Source of the DNA: Spirochaetia bacterium UBA2205
Lineage (GTDB): Bacteria; Spirochaetota; UBA4802; UB4802
Assembly (NCBI GenBank): GCA_002328585.1
Contig: DCUV01000032.1
Location: 57,307-74,274 of the forward strand
Length of the DNA: 16,968 bases
Reading direction: 5' to 3'
Shown: piece after piece, positions 8,468 to 14,976 of the stretch
Layout of the letters: each line of letters opens with the position of its first letter
Position numbering within the stretch: the first letter of the stretch is position 1
Program-made: the position numbers and the translations under genes
Notes under the pieces: model-generated
Seen by the model: only the letters and a program-made list of their open reading frames with translations
Told to the model about the DNA's origin: nothing
The model's database searches: none

Positions 8468-9340
8468 ATGGACTACGTAGGACATATCATACGCCCTCCC
8501 TCAGAAGCGTATAGTATGATTATTCAGGTAACCGTTGGGTGCTCGCACAATATGTGCACCTTTTGCGGTACCTATAAGGATCAAAAATTTTATGTCAAAG
8601 ATATACAGCAGGTGAAGCGTGATATTGATGAGGCTTCACGGTATCGCTTTGAACGTGTTTTTTTAACCGACGGTGATGTGCTTATACTGCCAACCGAAAG
8701 ATTGTTGGATTTATTTGCCTATATTAAAAAAAAGAATCCTCATATTGAGCGTATTGGTGTTTATGCCAATACCAAGGCTATACTAAAAAAATCAGTGGCG
8801 GAATTAAAACAGCTCAAAGAAGCCGGCCTTGGTATTGTATACCATGGTATTGAAAGCGGCAATGAAGATGTATTACGCAGAATACGTAAAGGGGCACTAC
8901 CACATAAACAGTTAGAGGCAGCACAAAAGATTAAAGAAGCAGGTATTGTGCTATCACAAACAGTGCTGCTGGGGATTGGTGGCATTGATTTAAGCATTCC
9001 CCATGCCATTGACACTGGTAAACATTTAGGTGCCATGTCACCCGACTATGCATCGGCATTAACCGTCATGCTTTTACCCAATACCCTCTTATACAGCGAC
9101 TATGTACAGGGCAAATTTGTATTACCCGATAAATTTGGCTTACTTCGTGAGCTCAAGCTCATGGTAGAAAATATGGATGTAACCAGTACATGCTATTTTA
9201 CATCCAATCACGCATCCAACTATTTACCCATTAAAGCTACACTGCCTGACGATAAAAAGCAGATTGTTGCATTGCTTGACAATATTATCAATTCAAAGGA
9301 TGAATCAATATTAAAGCCAGAATATCTCAGGGCACTGTAA
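8468..9340 (+). CDS. Radical SAM protein with CX4CX2C cluster motif
   Basis: A 290-aa protein from the ATG at 8468. The SD AGGAG (8457-8461) sits 6 nt before this ATG and only 3 nt before the upstream in-frame GTG at 8465, so the ATG is preferred. Residues 18-37 carry IIQVTVGCSHNMCTFCGTYK: cysteines 25, 30 and 33 form CX4CX2C rather than the classical CX3CX2C. The same spacing is one I remember from a group of uncharacterised radical SAM proteins. Downstream elements fit a partial TIM barrel: FLTDGDVLIL (about 61-70), YANTKAI, YHGIESGNEDVLRRIRKG (about 121-138) and VLLGIGG. The substrate is unknown. It is a cytosolic iron-sulphur enzyme, probably oxygen-sensitive. It may be co-transcribed with queE (9-nt gap) and with the 53-aa ORF (14-nt gap). 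Confidence 0.85.
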   Translation: MDYVGHIIRPPSEAYSMIIQVTVGCSHNMCTFCGTYKDQKFYVKDIQQVKRDIDEASRYRFERVFLTDGDVLILPTERLLDLFAYIKKKNPHIERIGVYANTKAILKKSVAELKQLKEAGLGIVYHGIESGNEDVLRRIRKGALPHKQLEAAQKIKEAGIVLSQTVLLGIGGIDLSIPHAIDTGKHLGAMSPDYASALTVMLLPNTLLYSDYVQGKFVLPDKFGLLRELKLMVENMDVTSTCYFTSNHASNYLPIKATLPDDKKQIVALLDNIINSKDESILKPEYLRAL

Positions 9341-9354
9341 GGAGGGAAACGATA

Positions 9355-9516
9355 ATGGATAAGTCAATGGAAGAGGCTATACGTTTTATTAGCTTTGAAC
9401 TTCAGGATAGCCCGGGCACCGATATTGCAAAGCTTATTGAGAAAGCCAGTCAACAGTTTGACCTTACACCAATGCAAACCGAATTTCTGGTTAATAAATT
9501 TATATTAAATAGATAG
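9355..9516 (+). CDS. Small uncharacterised protein, 53 aa
   Basis: A short ORF translating to 53 residues (MDKSMEEAIRFISFELQDSP, then an acidic/amphipathic stretch ending FLVNKFILNR). It is supported by one of the best SDs in the window (AAGGAGGG, 9339-9346, 8 nt before the ATG, overlapping the stop of the radical SAM gene), which indicates coupled translation. The sequence is predicted by eye to be mostly helical, roughly two helices with a PGTD turn, and lacks Cys, signal peptide and membrane segment. I do not recognise the family. Its position immediately behind the radical SAM gene suggests a partner or regulatory peptide for that enzyme, but it lacks the core Cys or leader-like features expected of a RiPP precursor. 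Confidence 0.7.
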   Translation: MDKSMEEAIRFISFELQDSPGTDIAKLIEKASQQFDLTPMQTEFLVNKFILNR

Positions 9517-9523
9517 TCACGTC

Positions 9524-9568
9524 CTGCACCGATAGAATGTGCAGTATGAAGTGTATACACCGCACATT
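9524..9568. other. Two overlapping, mutually exclusive hairpins
   Basis: CTGCAC (9524-9529) pairs with GTGCAG (9539-9544), and AATGTGC (9536-9542) pairs with GCACATT (9562-9568). The GTGC at 9539-9542 is shared, so only one stem can form at a time. The second loop contains the perfect palindrome GTGTATACAC (9551-9560). The array starts 7 nt after the 53-aa ORF stop. No T-run follows either stem, so a standard intrinsic terminator is not supported. Confidence 0.4.
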
Positions 9569-9675
9569 GTCATCCCATGCTTTACCAGTAAACTCTTCGC
9601 GTTCCCGTCATTCGGGGGCTTTACCCGGAATCCAAATATCTATCGTTATATCCTGAATCAGCATTAAGGATGACA
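9568..9675. repeat. Palindromic dispersed-type intergenic repeat (MITE-like)
   Basis: A 108-bp block bounded by an inverted repeat, TGTCATCC (9568-9575) and GGATGACA (9668-9675), extendable with a small gap through ATGCT/AGCAT. Its centre (9606-9633) is an imperfect palindrome of the CGTCATTC...GGAATCC type that I know as an intergenic repeat in many bacterial genomes. The base composition is richer in G+C than the surrounding spacers. No other copy is present in this window, so repetitiveness cannot be shown here. A 36-codon ORF from 9547 through this block is a by-product of the repeat. Confidence 0.5.
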
Positions 9676-9718
9676 GCCACCGCCAATTTTATTTCATATG
9701 GATGGCAACACCCATGCC

Positions 9719-9762
9719 ATAAAAAACTCCTCATCTTCAGGTTCACTGAAAATGAGGAGTTT
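9719..9762 (-). terminator. Intrinsic terminator of the FecR lipoprotein gene
   Basis: AAACTCCTCAT (9724-9734) pairs perfectly with ATGAGGAGTTT (9752-9762). Within it TTCAG (9736-9740) pairs with CTGAA (9746-9750) across a 5-nt loop, with a single C/A mismatch between the two stems. Read on the minus strand the hairpin ends in a run of six T (9726-9721), part of which extends the stem. It lies 27 nt beyond the FecR gene stop. On the plus strand it may also stop read-through from the queE unit, although the T-run there is short. Confidence 0.85.
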
Positions 9763-9789
9763 ATGATAAAGCTTTATTCCAAAATCAAT

Positions 9790-10872
9790 TTATTCTTCTT
9801 CACCTGTTAATTTATTAAATATTTTCTTCTGTCCTCCTGCATATACTGCAAGCTTATCCCCTTCCAATTCAATCTTGCCATCATTTGCCAGCTTCTTGCG
9901 CCATAGCACTGTTCCATCTAACTTAGCACAGAAGATATAATCACCTGATGCAATATAAATTTTGTCATCAGCCTTTGTTGGAGGGCTTACAACCTTGCCT
10001 TCCCATTCAACCCTTCCATTCTTTACAAAGTAAATTTCATATCGGGTTACCAGCAGTTGCCCTTCCGGTTTTGGAACCTGTTTATCCTTCTTCACAACCT
10101 TTACAACTTCTTTAACTACATCTTTTGGTTTTTCTTCAACCTTTATAATTTCCTGCTTTTCGTCATTAAAATCTTCAGGTTTAAATTTTCCCACCTTATC
10201 TTTACTTACCACAATCTCCTCTTTAGCTATTGCAATTACCTTCTCTATTGCTTCAGGCGACTCACCTTCTTTTGCAATAATCACTTCAACCTTCTTTTCT
10301 GCCTTTTTTACATCGTCTGCTGTAATAACAACTTTTTCTTTTTCCTCAATAACAGGAGCTACTTCAATAATTTTATCAACATGTTCTTCAACTGCTTCAA
10401 CTCTCTTTACTACAGCCACCTTTCCTTCAAACACCTTGATACGTGTTGTTTTTTTAGCATCAGCTTCAACCGAAAAATTTGTACCACGTACACCAGCAAC
10501 TGCGGTTGGTGTTTTTACCAAAAAACTTTCATTTTTTAAAAGCTTTTTAGGTTTGCATATCATCTTCCCAATATCCAGACCAAGTGTTGTGTTTTCAATG
10601 CCATCCTTTCGCAAAAATTGTGCCATAATAGCTTTTGATTTTTCTTTTATCCTGATTATGGAATCACCAATTTTTATATCACATGACGAAAGTGCACCTG
10701 TTTCAATAATATCCCTTTGATTTATCGCTTCGCCGATAACTGCTAACTGCCCATTCTTCTTTACATCGCCTATACTAAATGCAATTGAGGCATAATCATC
10801 AACCTTCTGCTTTGAGCAACTACCTATAATGGCTAAACTTATTATTACCAAATATACTAAACTCCGTTTCAT
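9790..10872 (-). CDS. FecR-domain lipoprotein with C-terminal PQQ-like blade
   Basis: A 360-aa protein from ATG 10872, chosen over an upstream in-frame start at 10905 because the SD AAGGGAGGAT (10887-10878, minus strand) directly precedes it and it begins a proper lipoprotein signal: MKRSLVYLVIISLAIIGSC with lipobox IGS-C19. Residues about 30-165 form a FecR-type beta domain (SIGDVKKNGQ, RDIIETGALSSCDIKI, VKTPTAVAGVRGTNFSVEAD, IKVFEGKVAVV). Residues about 170-280 are a Lys/Glu/Val-rich linker with repetitive charged helices. The last roughly 70 residues contain a single PQQ-like beta-propeller blade motif (YIFCAKLDGTVLWRKKL). It should be an inner- or outer-membrane-anchored periplasmic scaffold or ligand-binding protein. 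There is no adjacent sigma factor or FecI, so classical anti-sigma signalling is not supported. It is a single gene with its own terminator. Confidence 0.85.
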   Translation of the reverse strand: MKRSLVYLVIISLAIIGSCSKQKVDDYASIAFSIGDVKKNGQLAVIGEAINQRDIIETGALSSCDIKIGDSIIRIKEKSKAIMAQFLRKDGIENTTLGLDIGKMICKPKKLLKNESFLVKTPTAVAGVRGTNFSVEADAKKTTRIKVFEGKVAVVKRVEAVEEHVDKIIEVAPVIEEKEKVVITADDVKKAEKKVEVIIAKEGESPEAIEKVIAIAKEEIVVSKDKVGKFKPEDFNDEKQEIIKVEEKPKDVVKEVVKVVKKDKQVPKPEGQLLVTRYEIYFVKNGRVEWEGKVVSPPTKADDKIYIASGDYIFCAKLDGTVLWRKKLANDGKIELEGDKLAVYAGGQKKIFNKLTGEEE

Positions 10873-11135
10873 TGTATATCCTCCCTTAAAGATAAAATAT
10901 TGCACATTTTATAGATTATGAACAAATACAACTATCTATAACATACCTTATTAGCTGCAATCATTTAAGTATACATGTATTTATGGAAAAAATGCAAATT
11001 TTTTTTATAATTTATAAAAAAACATTTTTTATGAATCACTTTCCCATAATCTCTGAAATCTGTTGTAAACAGATAAAGATAATACAACAAACTTTTCTTT
11101 TTACGATTTGAGATAGTAAATACCTATTATACTAT
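10873..11135. other. A+T-rich non-coding spacer
   Basis: This 263-nt region lies between the importer ATPase stop and the FecR lipoprotein start. It has no credible ORF. It contains the palindrome ATACATGTAT (10971-10980), an A/T-rich dyad (10987-11030) and a 7-bp hairpin ATCTGTT-GTA-AACAGAT (11058-11074). It must hold the promoter for the FecR gene, but I could not pick one -35/-10 pair with confidence. Confidence 0.5.
10987..11030. repeat. A/T-rich dyad, possible weak terminator or curved DNA
   Basis: AAAAAATG (10987-10994) is mirrored by CATTTTTT (11023-11030), and between them T8 (10999-11006) faces A7 (11016-11022) around ATAATTTAT. The importer operon stops at 11136, and the only other hairpin downstream is the 7-bp stem at 11058-11074, which lacks a good T-run. 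The phased A/T tracts also suggest intrinsic curvature upstream of the FecR promoter. Confidence 0.3.
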
Positions 11136-11885
11136 TTATACAAATAATAACTTCCTTCCCTTGTATTCAATACAATCTAAATCAATATCATAAACACCTT
11201 TCATTATTTCAGGATTAACAATTTTGGAATCCCCCTCACTATAGACATATCCCTCTTTTAACACAACAAATTTATCTGCATATTGCAGTGCTCTGTTAAT
11301 ATCATGAAACACTATTACCGTAATTAAATTGTAATTGATTGTATAACACCTTATTATTTGTAATATTTCAATCTGATTTTTGATATCCAGATGGTTGATA
11401 GGTTCATCCAGTAATAAAACCTCCGGTTCCTGCACAATAGCTCGTGCAATCAAAACCTTTTGTATTTCTCCACCACTCAATTGATTGATGGTTCTAAATG
11501 CTAATGAATCTATATTAAAATTATTAATAGTTTTCTCAACAATTTCCATGTCATGCTTTGTTGGTTCAAATGATATATATGGTTTTCGCCCAAGAAGTAT
11601 TGATTCAAATACATTGCATGATGGATAACTATTGCCTGATTGAGGTAGATATGCAATAGATTGTGCGATATCGTTTTTTGTCATTGCATCAATATTCATT
11701 GTATCCAGGATAATAGCACCGTTATCAGGTTTTATTAGTCCATCTATTGCCTTTAAAAGCGTTGACTTTCCCGAACCATTTGGACCAAGTAATGCTGTTA
11801 CTGTACCTCTATGGAATTGCAATGAAATATCTTTCAAAACTATCTTTGAATCATATCCTGCAAAAAGATGTTCTACTTTTAACAC
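11136..11885 (-). CDS. ABC transporter ATPase, FecE/BtuD family
   Basis: A 249-aa ATP-binding protein of a metal-chelate/vitamin B12-type importer. All ABC motifs are intact: Walker A GPNGSGKST (34-42), Q-loop Gln82 in YLPQSG, signature LSGGEIQKVLIARA (136-149), Walker B LLLDEP (157-162) and H-loop His194 in VFHDIN. It would sit on the cytosolic face of the permease and power uptake. It starts with GTG at 11885; that G is also the last base of the permease TAG stop (TAGTG, 1-nt overlap), so translation is coupled. An AAAGGAG lies about 9 nt upstream. It is the last gene of the six-gene operon. The exact substrate class (ferric siderophore, haem, corrinoid or other chelate) cannot be told from this subunit. 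Confidence 0.93.
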   Translation of the reverse strand: MLKVEHLFAGYDSKIVLKDISLQFHRGTVTALLGPNGSGKSTLLKAIDGLIKPDNGAIILDTMNIDAMTKNDIAQSIAYLPQSGNSYPSCNVFESILLGRKPYISFEPTKHDMEIVEKTINNFNIDSLAFRTINQLSGGEIQKVLIARAIVQEPEVLLLDEPINHLDIKNQIEILQIIRCYTINYNLITVIVFHDINRALQYADKFVVLKEGYVYSEGDSKIVNPEIMKGVYDIDLDCIEYKGRKLLFV

Positions 11886-12976
11886 TATAATGTACTCCTT
11901 TTTACCAGTAGATAAAAAAACATTGGTGCACCCAGAAAAGAAGTTATAATCCCAACCGGAAGAATTACCGGTGATAAGATCATTTTTGCTATACTATCAG
12001 ATACCAAAAGAAATACGGCACCAAACAACGCTGAATATGGTATAAGGAAACGATAGTCATTACCAATAATCATCCTGACAATATGTGGAGCAATGAGCCC
12101 AACAAATCCAATGATACCTAAAAAAGCAGTACAGAGTGAAACTATCAGTGCGCATAATAACATTCCCATTAAGCGTAAGGATGCACTATTAACACCCAAA
12201 CCTTTTGCAACATCATCGCCCCATAACAATGCATTGTAATTCCATCGCTGGACATAAAAATAGACAAGACAAGCTAAAAAGCATATACCCATAATCAAAT
12301 TTTCCACCCATCCCGCTTTTCCAATATCACCAAATGTCCAGAATATTGTTGCCGAAACCTGAAAGTCTGTAGCAAAGTATTGCAACGCCATTGTTGAAGC
12401 ACCAAAAAGACTGCTCATAGCAACACCTGCCAATACTATTGCTTCCGGTGATACCTTTTTAACCAATGCCAATAGCAGTATTATTGATACAGCTGCAATA
12501 GCACCTGTAAATGCAGCAAACACCACCATGTAGACATTAAAAACACTCACAGATTCATTGCCACATGAATGTGTAATCCCCGCACCCAATCCAATGATTG
12601 CAACTGACGCACCAAATGCTGCACCATGAGATATACCCAGTGTAAATGGTGATGCCAATGGGTTTTTTAAAATATTCTGGATAACACATCCAGAAACGCC
12701 TAACGATGCTCCTGCAATTACAGCAGCAACCGATCTGGGTAATCGAATATTGTATATCACATACGAAAGATCATTTTGCCAGAACAATGTTGTGATAATC
12801 TTATCAAACGGTATATGAAGCGAACCAGCAGTAAGAGAAAACAAAAAAGCAGCACCCAAACAAAGCAGAAACAAAAATCCTATTCCTGCTTTTGCATATA
12901 GTAACTGTAAATATTGTTGCATTAATCCAGATTTAATGTACGGTGAGCCCCGCATTGGTAAATTTAACTTTGCCAT
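11885..12976 (-). CDS. FecCD-family ABC permease
   Basis: An integral membrane protein of 363 aa from the longest start. Family landmarks include IRLPRSVAAVIAGASLGVSG, CVIQNILKNPLASPFTLGIS followed by HGAAFGAS, and GIIGFVGLIAPHIVRMIIG; about ten hydrophobic helices are expected. It forms the homodimeric channel of a BtuC/FhuB-like importer. The start is ambiguous: ATG 12976 overlaps the binding-protein gene by 44 nt and has AAAGGA almost touching the ATG. ATG 12922 (345 aa) begins 10 nt after the binding-protein stop, gives a more family-like N-terminus just before the first helix, and would rely on reinitiation; only a weak GGA precedes it. Both keep the core intact. Confidence 0.92.
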   Translation of the reverse strand: MAKLNLPMRGSPYIKSGLMQQYLQLLYAKAGIGFLFLLCLGAAFLFSLTAGSLHIPFDKIITTLFWQNDLSYVIYNIRLPRSVAAVIAGASLGVSGCVIQNILKNPLASPFTLGISHGAAFGASVAIIGLGAGITHSCGNESVSVFNVYMVVFAAFTGAIAAVSIILLLALVKKVSPEAIVLAGVAMSSLFGASTMALQYFATDFQVSATIFWTFGDIGKAGWVENLIMGICFLACLVYFYVQRWNYNALLWGDDVAKGLGVNSASLRLMGMLLCALIVSLCTAFLGIIGFVGLIAPHIVRMIIGNDYRFLIPYSALFGAVFLLVSDSIAKMILSPVILPVGIITSFLGAPMFFYLLVKRSTL

Positions 12977-14045
12977 ATCCTTTATAACTCTTTTTCAAAT
13001 TATCATATACATCCATACCAACAAATTGTTTCACAATTTCCCTGGCCTTTTCTTCACTATCAATATCATTAAACCGTTCACGATAAAGCGTTTTCCCAAT
13101 AAAATATGAATTAGCAATCATAACCTCTATATTTGTTCTATAAAAATTATAGGGATATACCGTATATACATTATTTTTAATAACTGCTTTTAATTTTTTA
13201 TAAAAACCACTGTTTTTCTTGTAATCAATTTCAATGAGTGCAAGTCCAGCGGCATCAATAAATAAATAATCAAAATCCCATACAATAAGCTTTTCCACAT
13301 CTATAAAGAGATGCCCTTTTTTGCCCAATTCATCAACAACATTCAAAACGTTTAGCCATTGTAAAGGTGGATAAAAACTTTCAGTGCTGGTTATTCCATG
13401 TGCACCACGTGCACTTACCCCGCCCACATATACTGATACTTTTTCTGTATTATGTACCCTTCGCTGTAAATCTGCGATGCAGGTGTCAATATATGCACAT
13501 AATTGCAACGCTCGTTTTTGTTTGCCTAAAATATTTCCCATAAATAAAAATGTTTTCTTTATATCATCAATAGAAAAACCATCCATTCCCGTTGCGCCCG
13601 ATATGACAATACATGGAATACCTGTTTTACCCTGTATTATTTCAGCATTGTTTGCTTCAAAAGTAAATACTATATCAGGTTTAACCTCCAGAAGCCTTTC
13701 AAAATCCGGAAGTTTACCTGGACCGCCTTCGCCTATGCATGGAATATCGTCAACTCTGTCTGCTATTGCAGCCCAATACATTCTGCCATCTGCATTAATA
13801 GTGCGCATAGGGTTTCTTTTCTCAAGCTCCTCAACCCCAACTACTTTATCAAAAGCCTGTAAATAGACCACATATCGTAAAGAAGCACTCAATGCCACTA
13901 TCCCTTTAATTTCTTCCGGGATAGATACCCTTCTGCCTGCAAAATCAGTTATCACACTATTACCTTCAGGTAACCTGCTATCACATAGTATCAAAAATAA
14001 GCATAGAACGCAATAGCCAATTGTTTTATATACATTCATATTCAT
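12933..14045 (-). CDS. Periplasmic metal-chelate/corrinoid-type substrate-binding protein
   Basis: A 370-aa protein from ATG 14045; other possible starts are ATG 14039 and TTG 14060, and no SD decides among them. The N-terminus MNMNVYKTIGYCVLCLFLIL followed by C21 is a secretion signal, perhaps a lipobox, although Leu before the Cys is atypical. The mature part matches the class III binding-protein fold (PF01497-like): ITDFAGRRVSIPEEIKGIVAL at the start, LLEVKPDIVFTF (first lobe) and VWDFDYLFIDAAG (second lobe). The GVSARGAHGITSTESFYPP block is distinctive and recalls a subgroup seen in anaerobes and methanogens. It delivers cargo from the outer-membrane receptor to the permease. It lies 32 nt after the TrmO-like gene and ends next to, or inside, the permease gene. 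Confidence 0.88.
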   Translation of the reverse strand: MNMNVYKTIGYCVLCLFLILCDSRLPEGNSVITDFAGRRVSIPEEIKGIVALSASLRYVVYLQAFDKVVGVEELEKRNPMRTINADGRMYWAAIADRVDDIPCIGEGGPGKLPDFERLLEVKPDIVFTFEANNAEIIQGKTGIPCIVISGATGMDGFSIDDIKKTFLFMGNILGKQKRALQLCAYIDTCIADLQRRVHNTEKVSVYVGGVSARGAHGITSTESFYPPLQWLNVLNVVDELGKKGHLFIDVEKLIVWDFDYLFIDAAGLALIEIDYKKNSGFYKKLKAVIKNNVYTVYPYNFYRTNIEVMIANSYFIGKTLYRERFNDIDSEEKAREIVKQFVGMDVYDNLKKSYKGYGKVKFTNAGLTVH

Positions 14046-14077
14046 AGTATATAACGGCAACGCCTTCGCTTATTGGT

Positions 14078-14482
14078 TTATGACATATAAGGAATATATG
14101 GTTTAATATCAATCACAGGCGTACCATCAAACATATCTATCCGTCTAACTTTTATTGTAAAATCATGTACTTCTAAAACTTCAACAATGGATAATCCTAT
14201 GGGATTTGGCCGTACTGGTGAACATGTACTAAAAACACCACGGTACTCATCACAATGTGGCGGCTTCACAATGAGCCTGTCCATGTCAAAGGATACTGCT
14301 CTGTCAAAAAGAAACAATACCACAATGAGGTTGCCTGCCTTTATATCGCGTATACCCAGCACATAATCCTCATCAATAACTATCTCACCTTCAAGCTCTG
14401 ATAATGACCAATGACGCGGAATGTCTTTATGACAATGTTTAATATACCCAATGGGTTTAATTGGATAGCTTATTGATTCCAT
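14078..14482 (-). CDS. TrmO/UPF0066 (TsaA-like) SAM-binding domain protein
   Basis: A 134-aa single-domain member of the UPF0066/TrmO beta-barrel family. Recognisable blocks are YPIKPIGYIKH (6-16), RGVFSTCSPVRPNPIGLSIV (81-100) and FDGTPVIDIKPYIP (118-131), the segments that build the SAM pocket and active site. E. coli TrmO, which N6-methylates t6A37 in some tRNAs, is about 100 residues longer with a C-terminal domain missing here. The usual Arg in the GVFxTRSP motif is Cys87 here. Its place inside a metal-chelate importer operon (15 nt after the CooC-like gene, 32 nt before the binding protein) makes a tRNA role uncertain; modification of the imported ligand is an alternative inference. The SD AGAGGTGA lies just before the ATG. 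Confidence 0.85.
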   Translation of the reverse strand: MESISYPIKPIGYIKHCHKDIPRHWSLSELEGEIVIDEDYVLGIRDIKAGNLIVVLFLFDRAVSFDMDRLIVKPPHCDEYRGVFSTCSPVRPNPIGLSIVEVLEVHDFTIKVRRIDMFDGTPVIDIKPYIPYMS

Positions 14483-14497
14483 CTCACCTCTTATAAT

Positions 14498-14941
14498 TTA
14501 ACGAGTAAAAATTTTCCCTATTATGGCACGTACTTCTTGCGCTGCCGTACTAACTGCACCCATCGGACAAGCGCACCCTTCCATAGGATGATATATTTTC
14601 CCTATAACAATAAAAGATAATGGACCCTCTTTTACAATATAGTCATCACCTATATTGCCAATATTAAACTGTTCTTTTTCAATAACGCTCATTTCAGGCT
14701 CATTTTTGCCATTCCTGAATCTTTTAAGCATTGTCTGCTGTACCACTTTTTTCCCACCCAGGCATTCCATGAAAGATTGTGGCATGTTTGGGAAACCAAA
14801 CATCTTATGCAGCCCTGTATTAGATTCATCAGCATCAACTATAAGAACATGACAATTTTTATCAATCATAACTTTAGAAATTAGATATACCATCAAGCTT
14901 TTACCAACGCCACCCTTCCCACAAATTGCAATTTTATTCAT
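14498..14941 (-). CDS. Short CooC/MinD-like P-loop ATPase, apparently lacking C-terminal half
   Basis: A 147-aa protein. It carries the deviant Walker A of the MinD/CooC group, GKGGVGKS (8-15), a DADESN switch I region (36-41) and the CxC motif C123-A-C125 within GCACPMGAV. In CooC-type nickel insertases the CxC motif binds metal at the dimer interface. Family members are usually around 250 aa and continue with a Walker B/switch II segment (an AGxEHFGRG-like region) and several helices; here the protein ends 22 residues after CxC in AQEVRAIIGKIFTR. The other frames downstream do not restore the missing part, and the TrmO-like gene starts 15 nt later. Either an internal deletion joined the start and tail, or this is a natural mini-form. 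The SD region (AAAAGGGG) and the operon position are normal, so it is probably expressed. Confidence 0.8.
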   Translation of the reverse strand: MNKIAICGKGGVGKSLMVYLISKVMIDKNCHVLIVDADESNTGLHKMFGFPNMPQSFMECLGGKKVVQQTMLKRFRNGKNEPEMSVIEKEQFNIGNIGDDYIVKEGPLSFIVIGKIYHPMEGCACPMGAVSTAAQEVRAIIGKIFTR

Positions 14942-14976
14942 ATGTTATACCCCTTTTATACTATTAGGCAAATAAT

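Noticed and set aside
9547..9657. 36-codon ORF (MKCIHRTLSSH...)
   Set aside because: Runs through the palindromic repeat and carries the RSRHSGALPGIQ reading typical of such repeats; no SD.
10057..10539. 160-codon plus-strand ORF rich in Phe, Asn, Cys and Leu
   Set aside because: Antisense shadow of the Lys/Glu-rich linker of the FecR lipoprotein; the composition is the expected mirror of AAA/GAA codons and no SD or family features are seen.
11058..11074. ATCTGTT/AACAGAT hairpin as terminator of the importer operon
   Set aside because: The stem is perfect but only 7 bp and is followed by just three T on the minus strand; left as a described dyad in the spacer.
13384..13866. 160-codon plus-strand ORF
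   Set aside because: Antisense to the substrate-binding protein, without family features.
14942..14976. Cobalamin riboswitch or promoter inside the importer operon
   Set aside because: The spacer is 35 nt and holds only an SD; any riboswitch would lie upstream of the receptor, outside the window.
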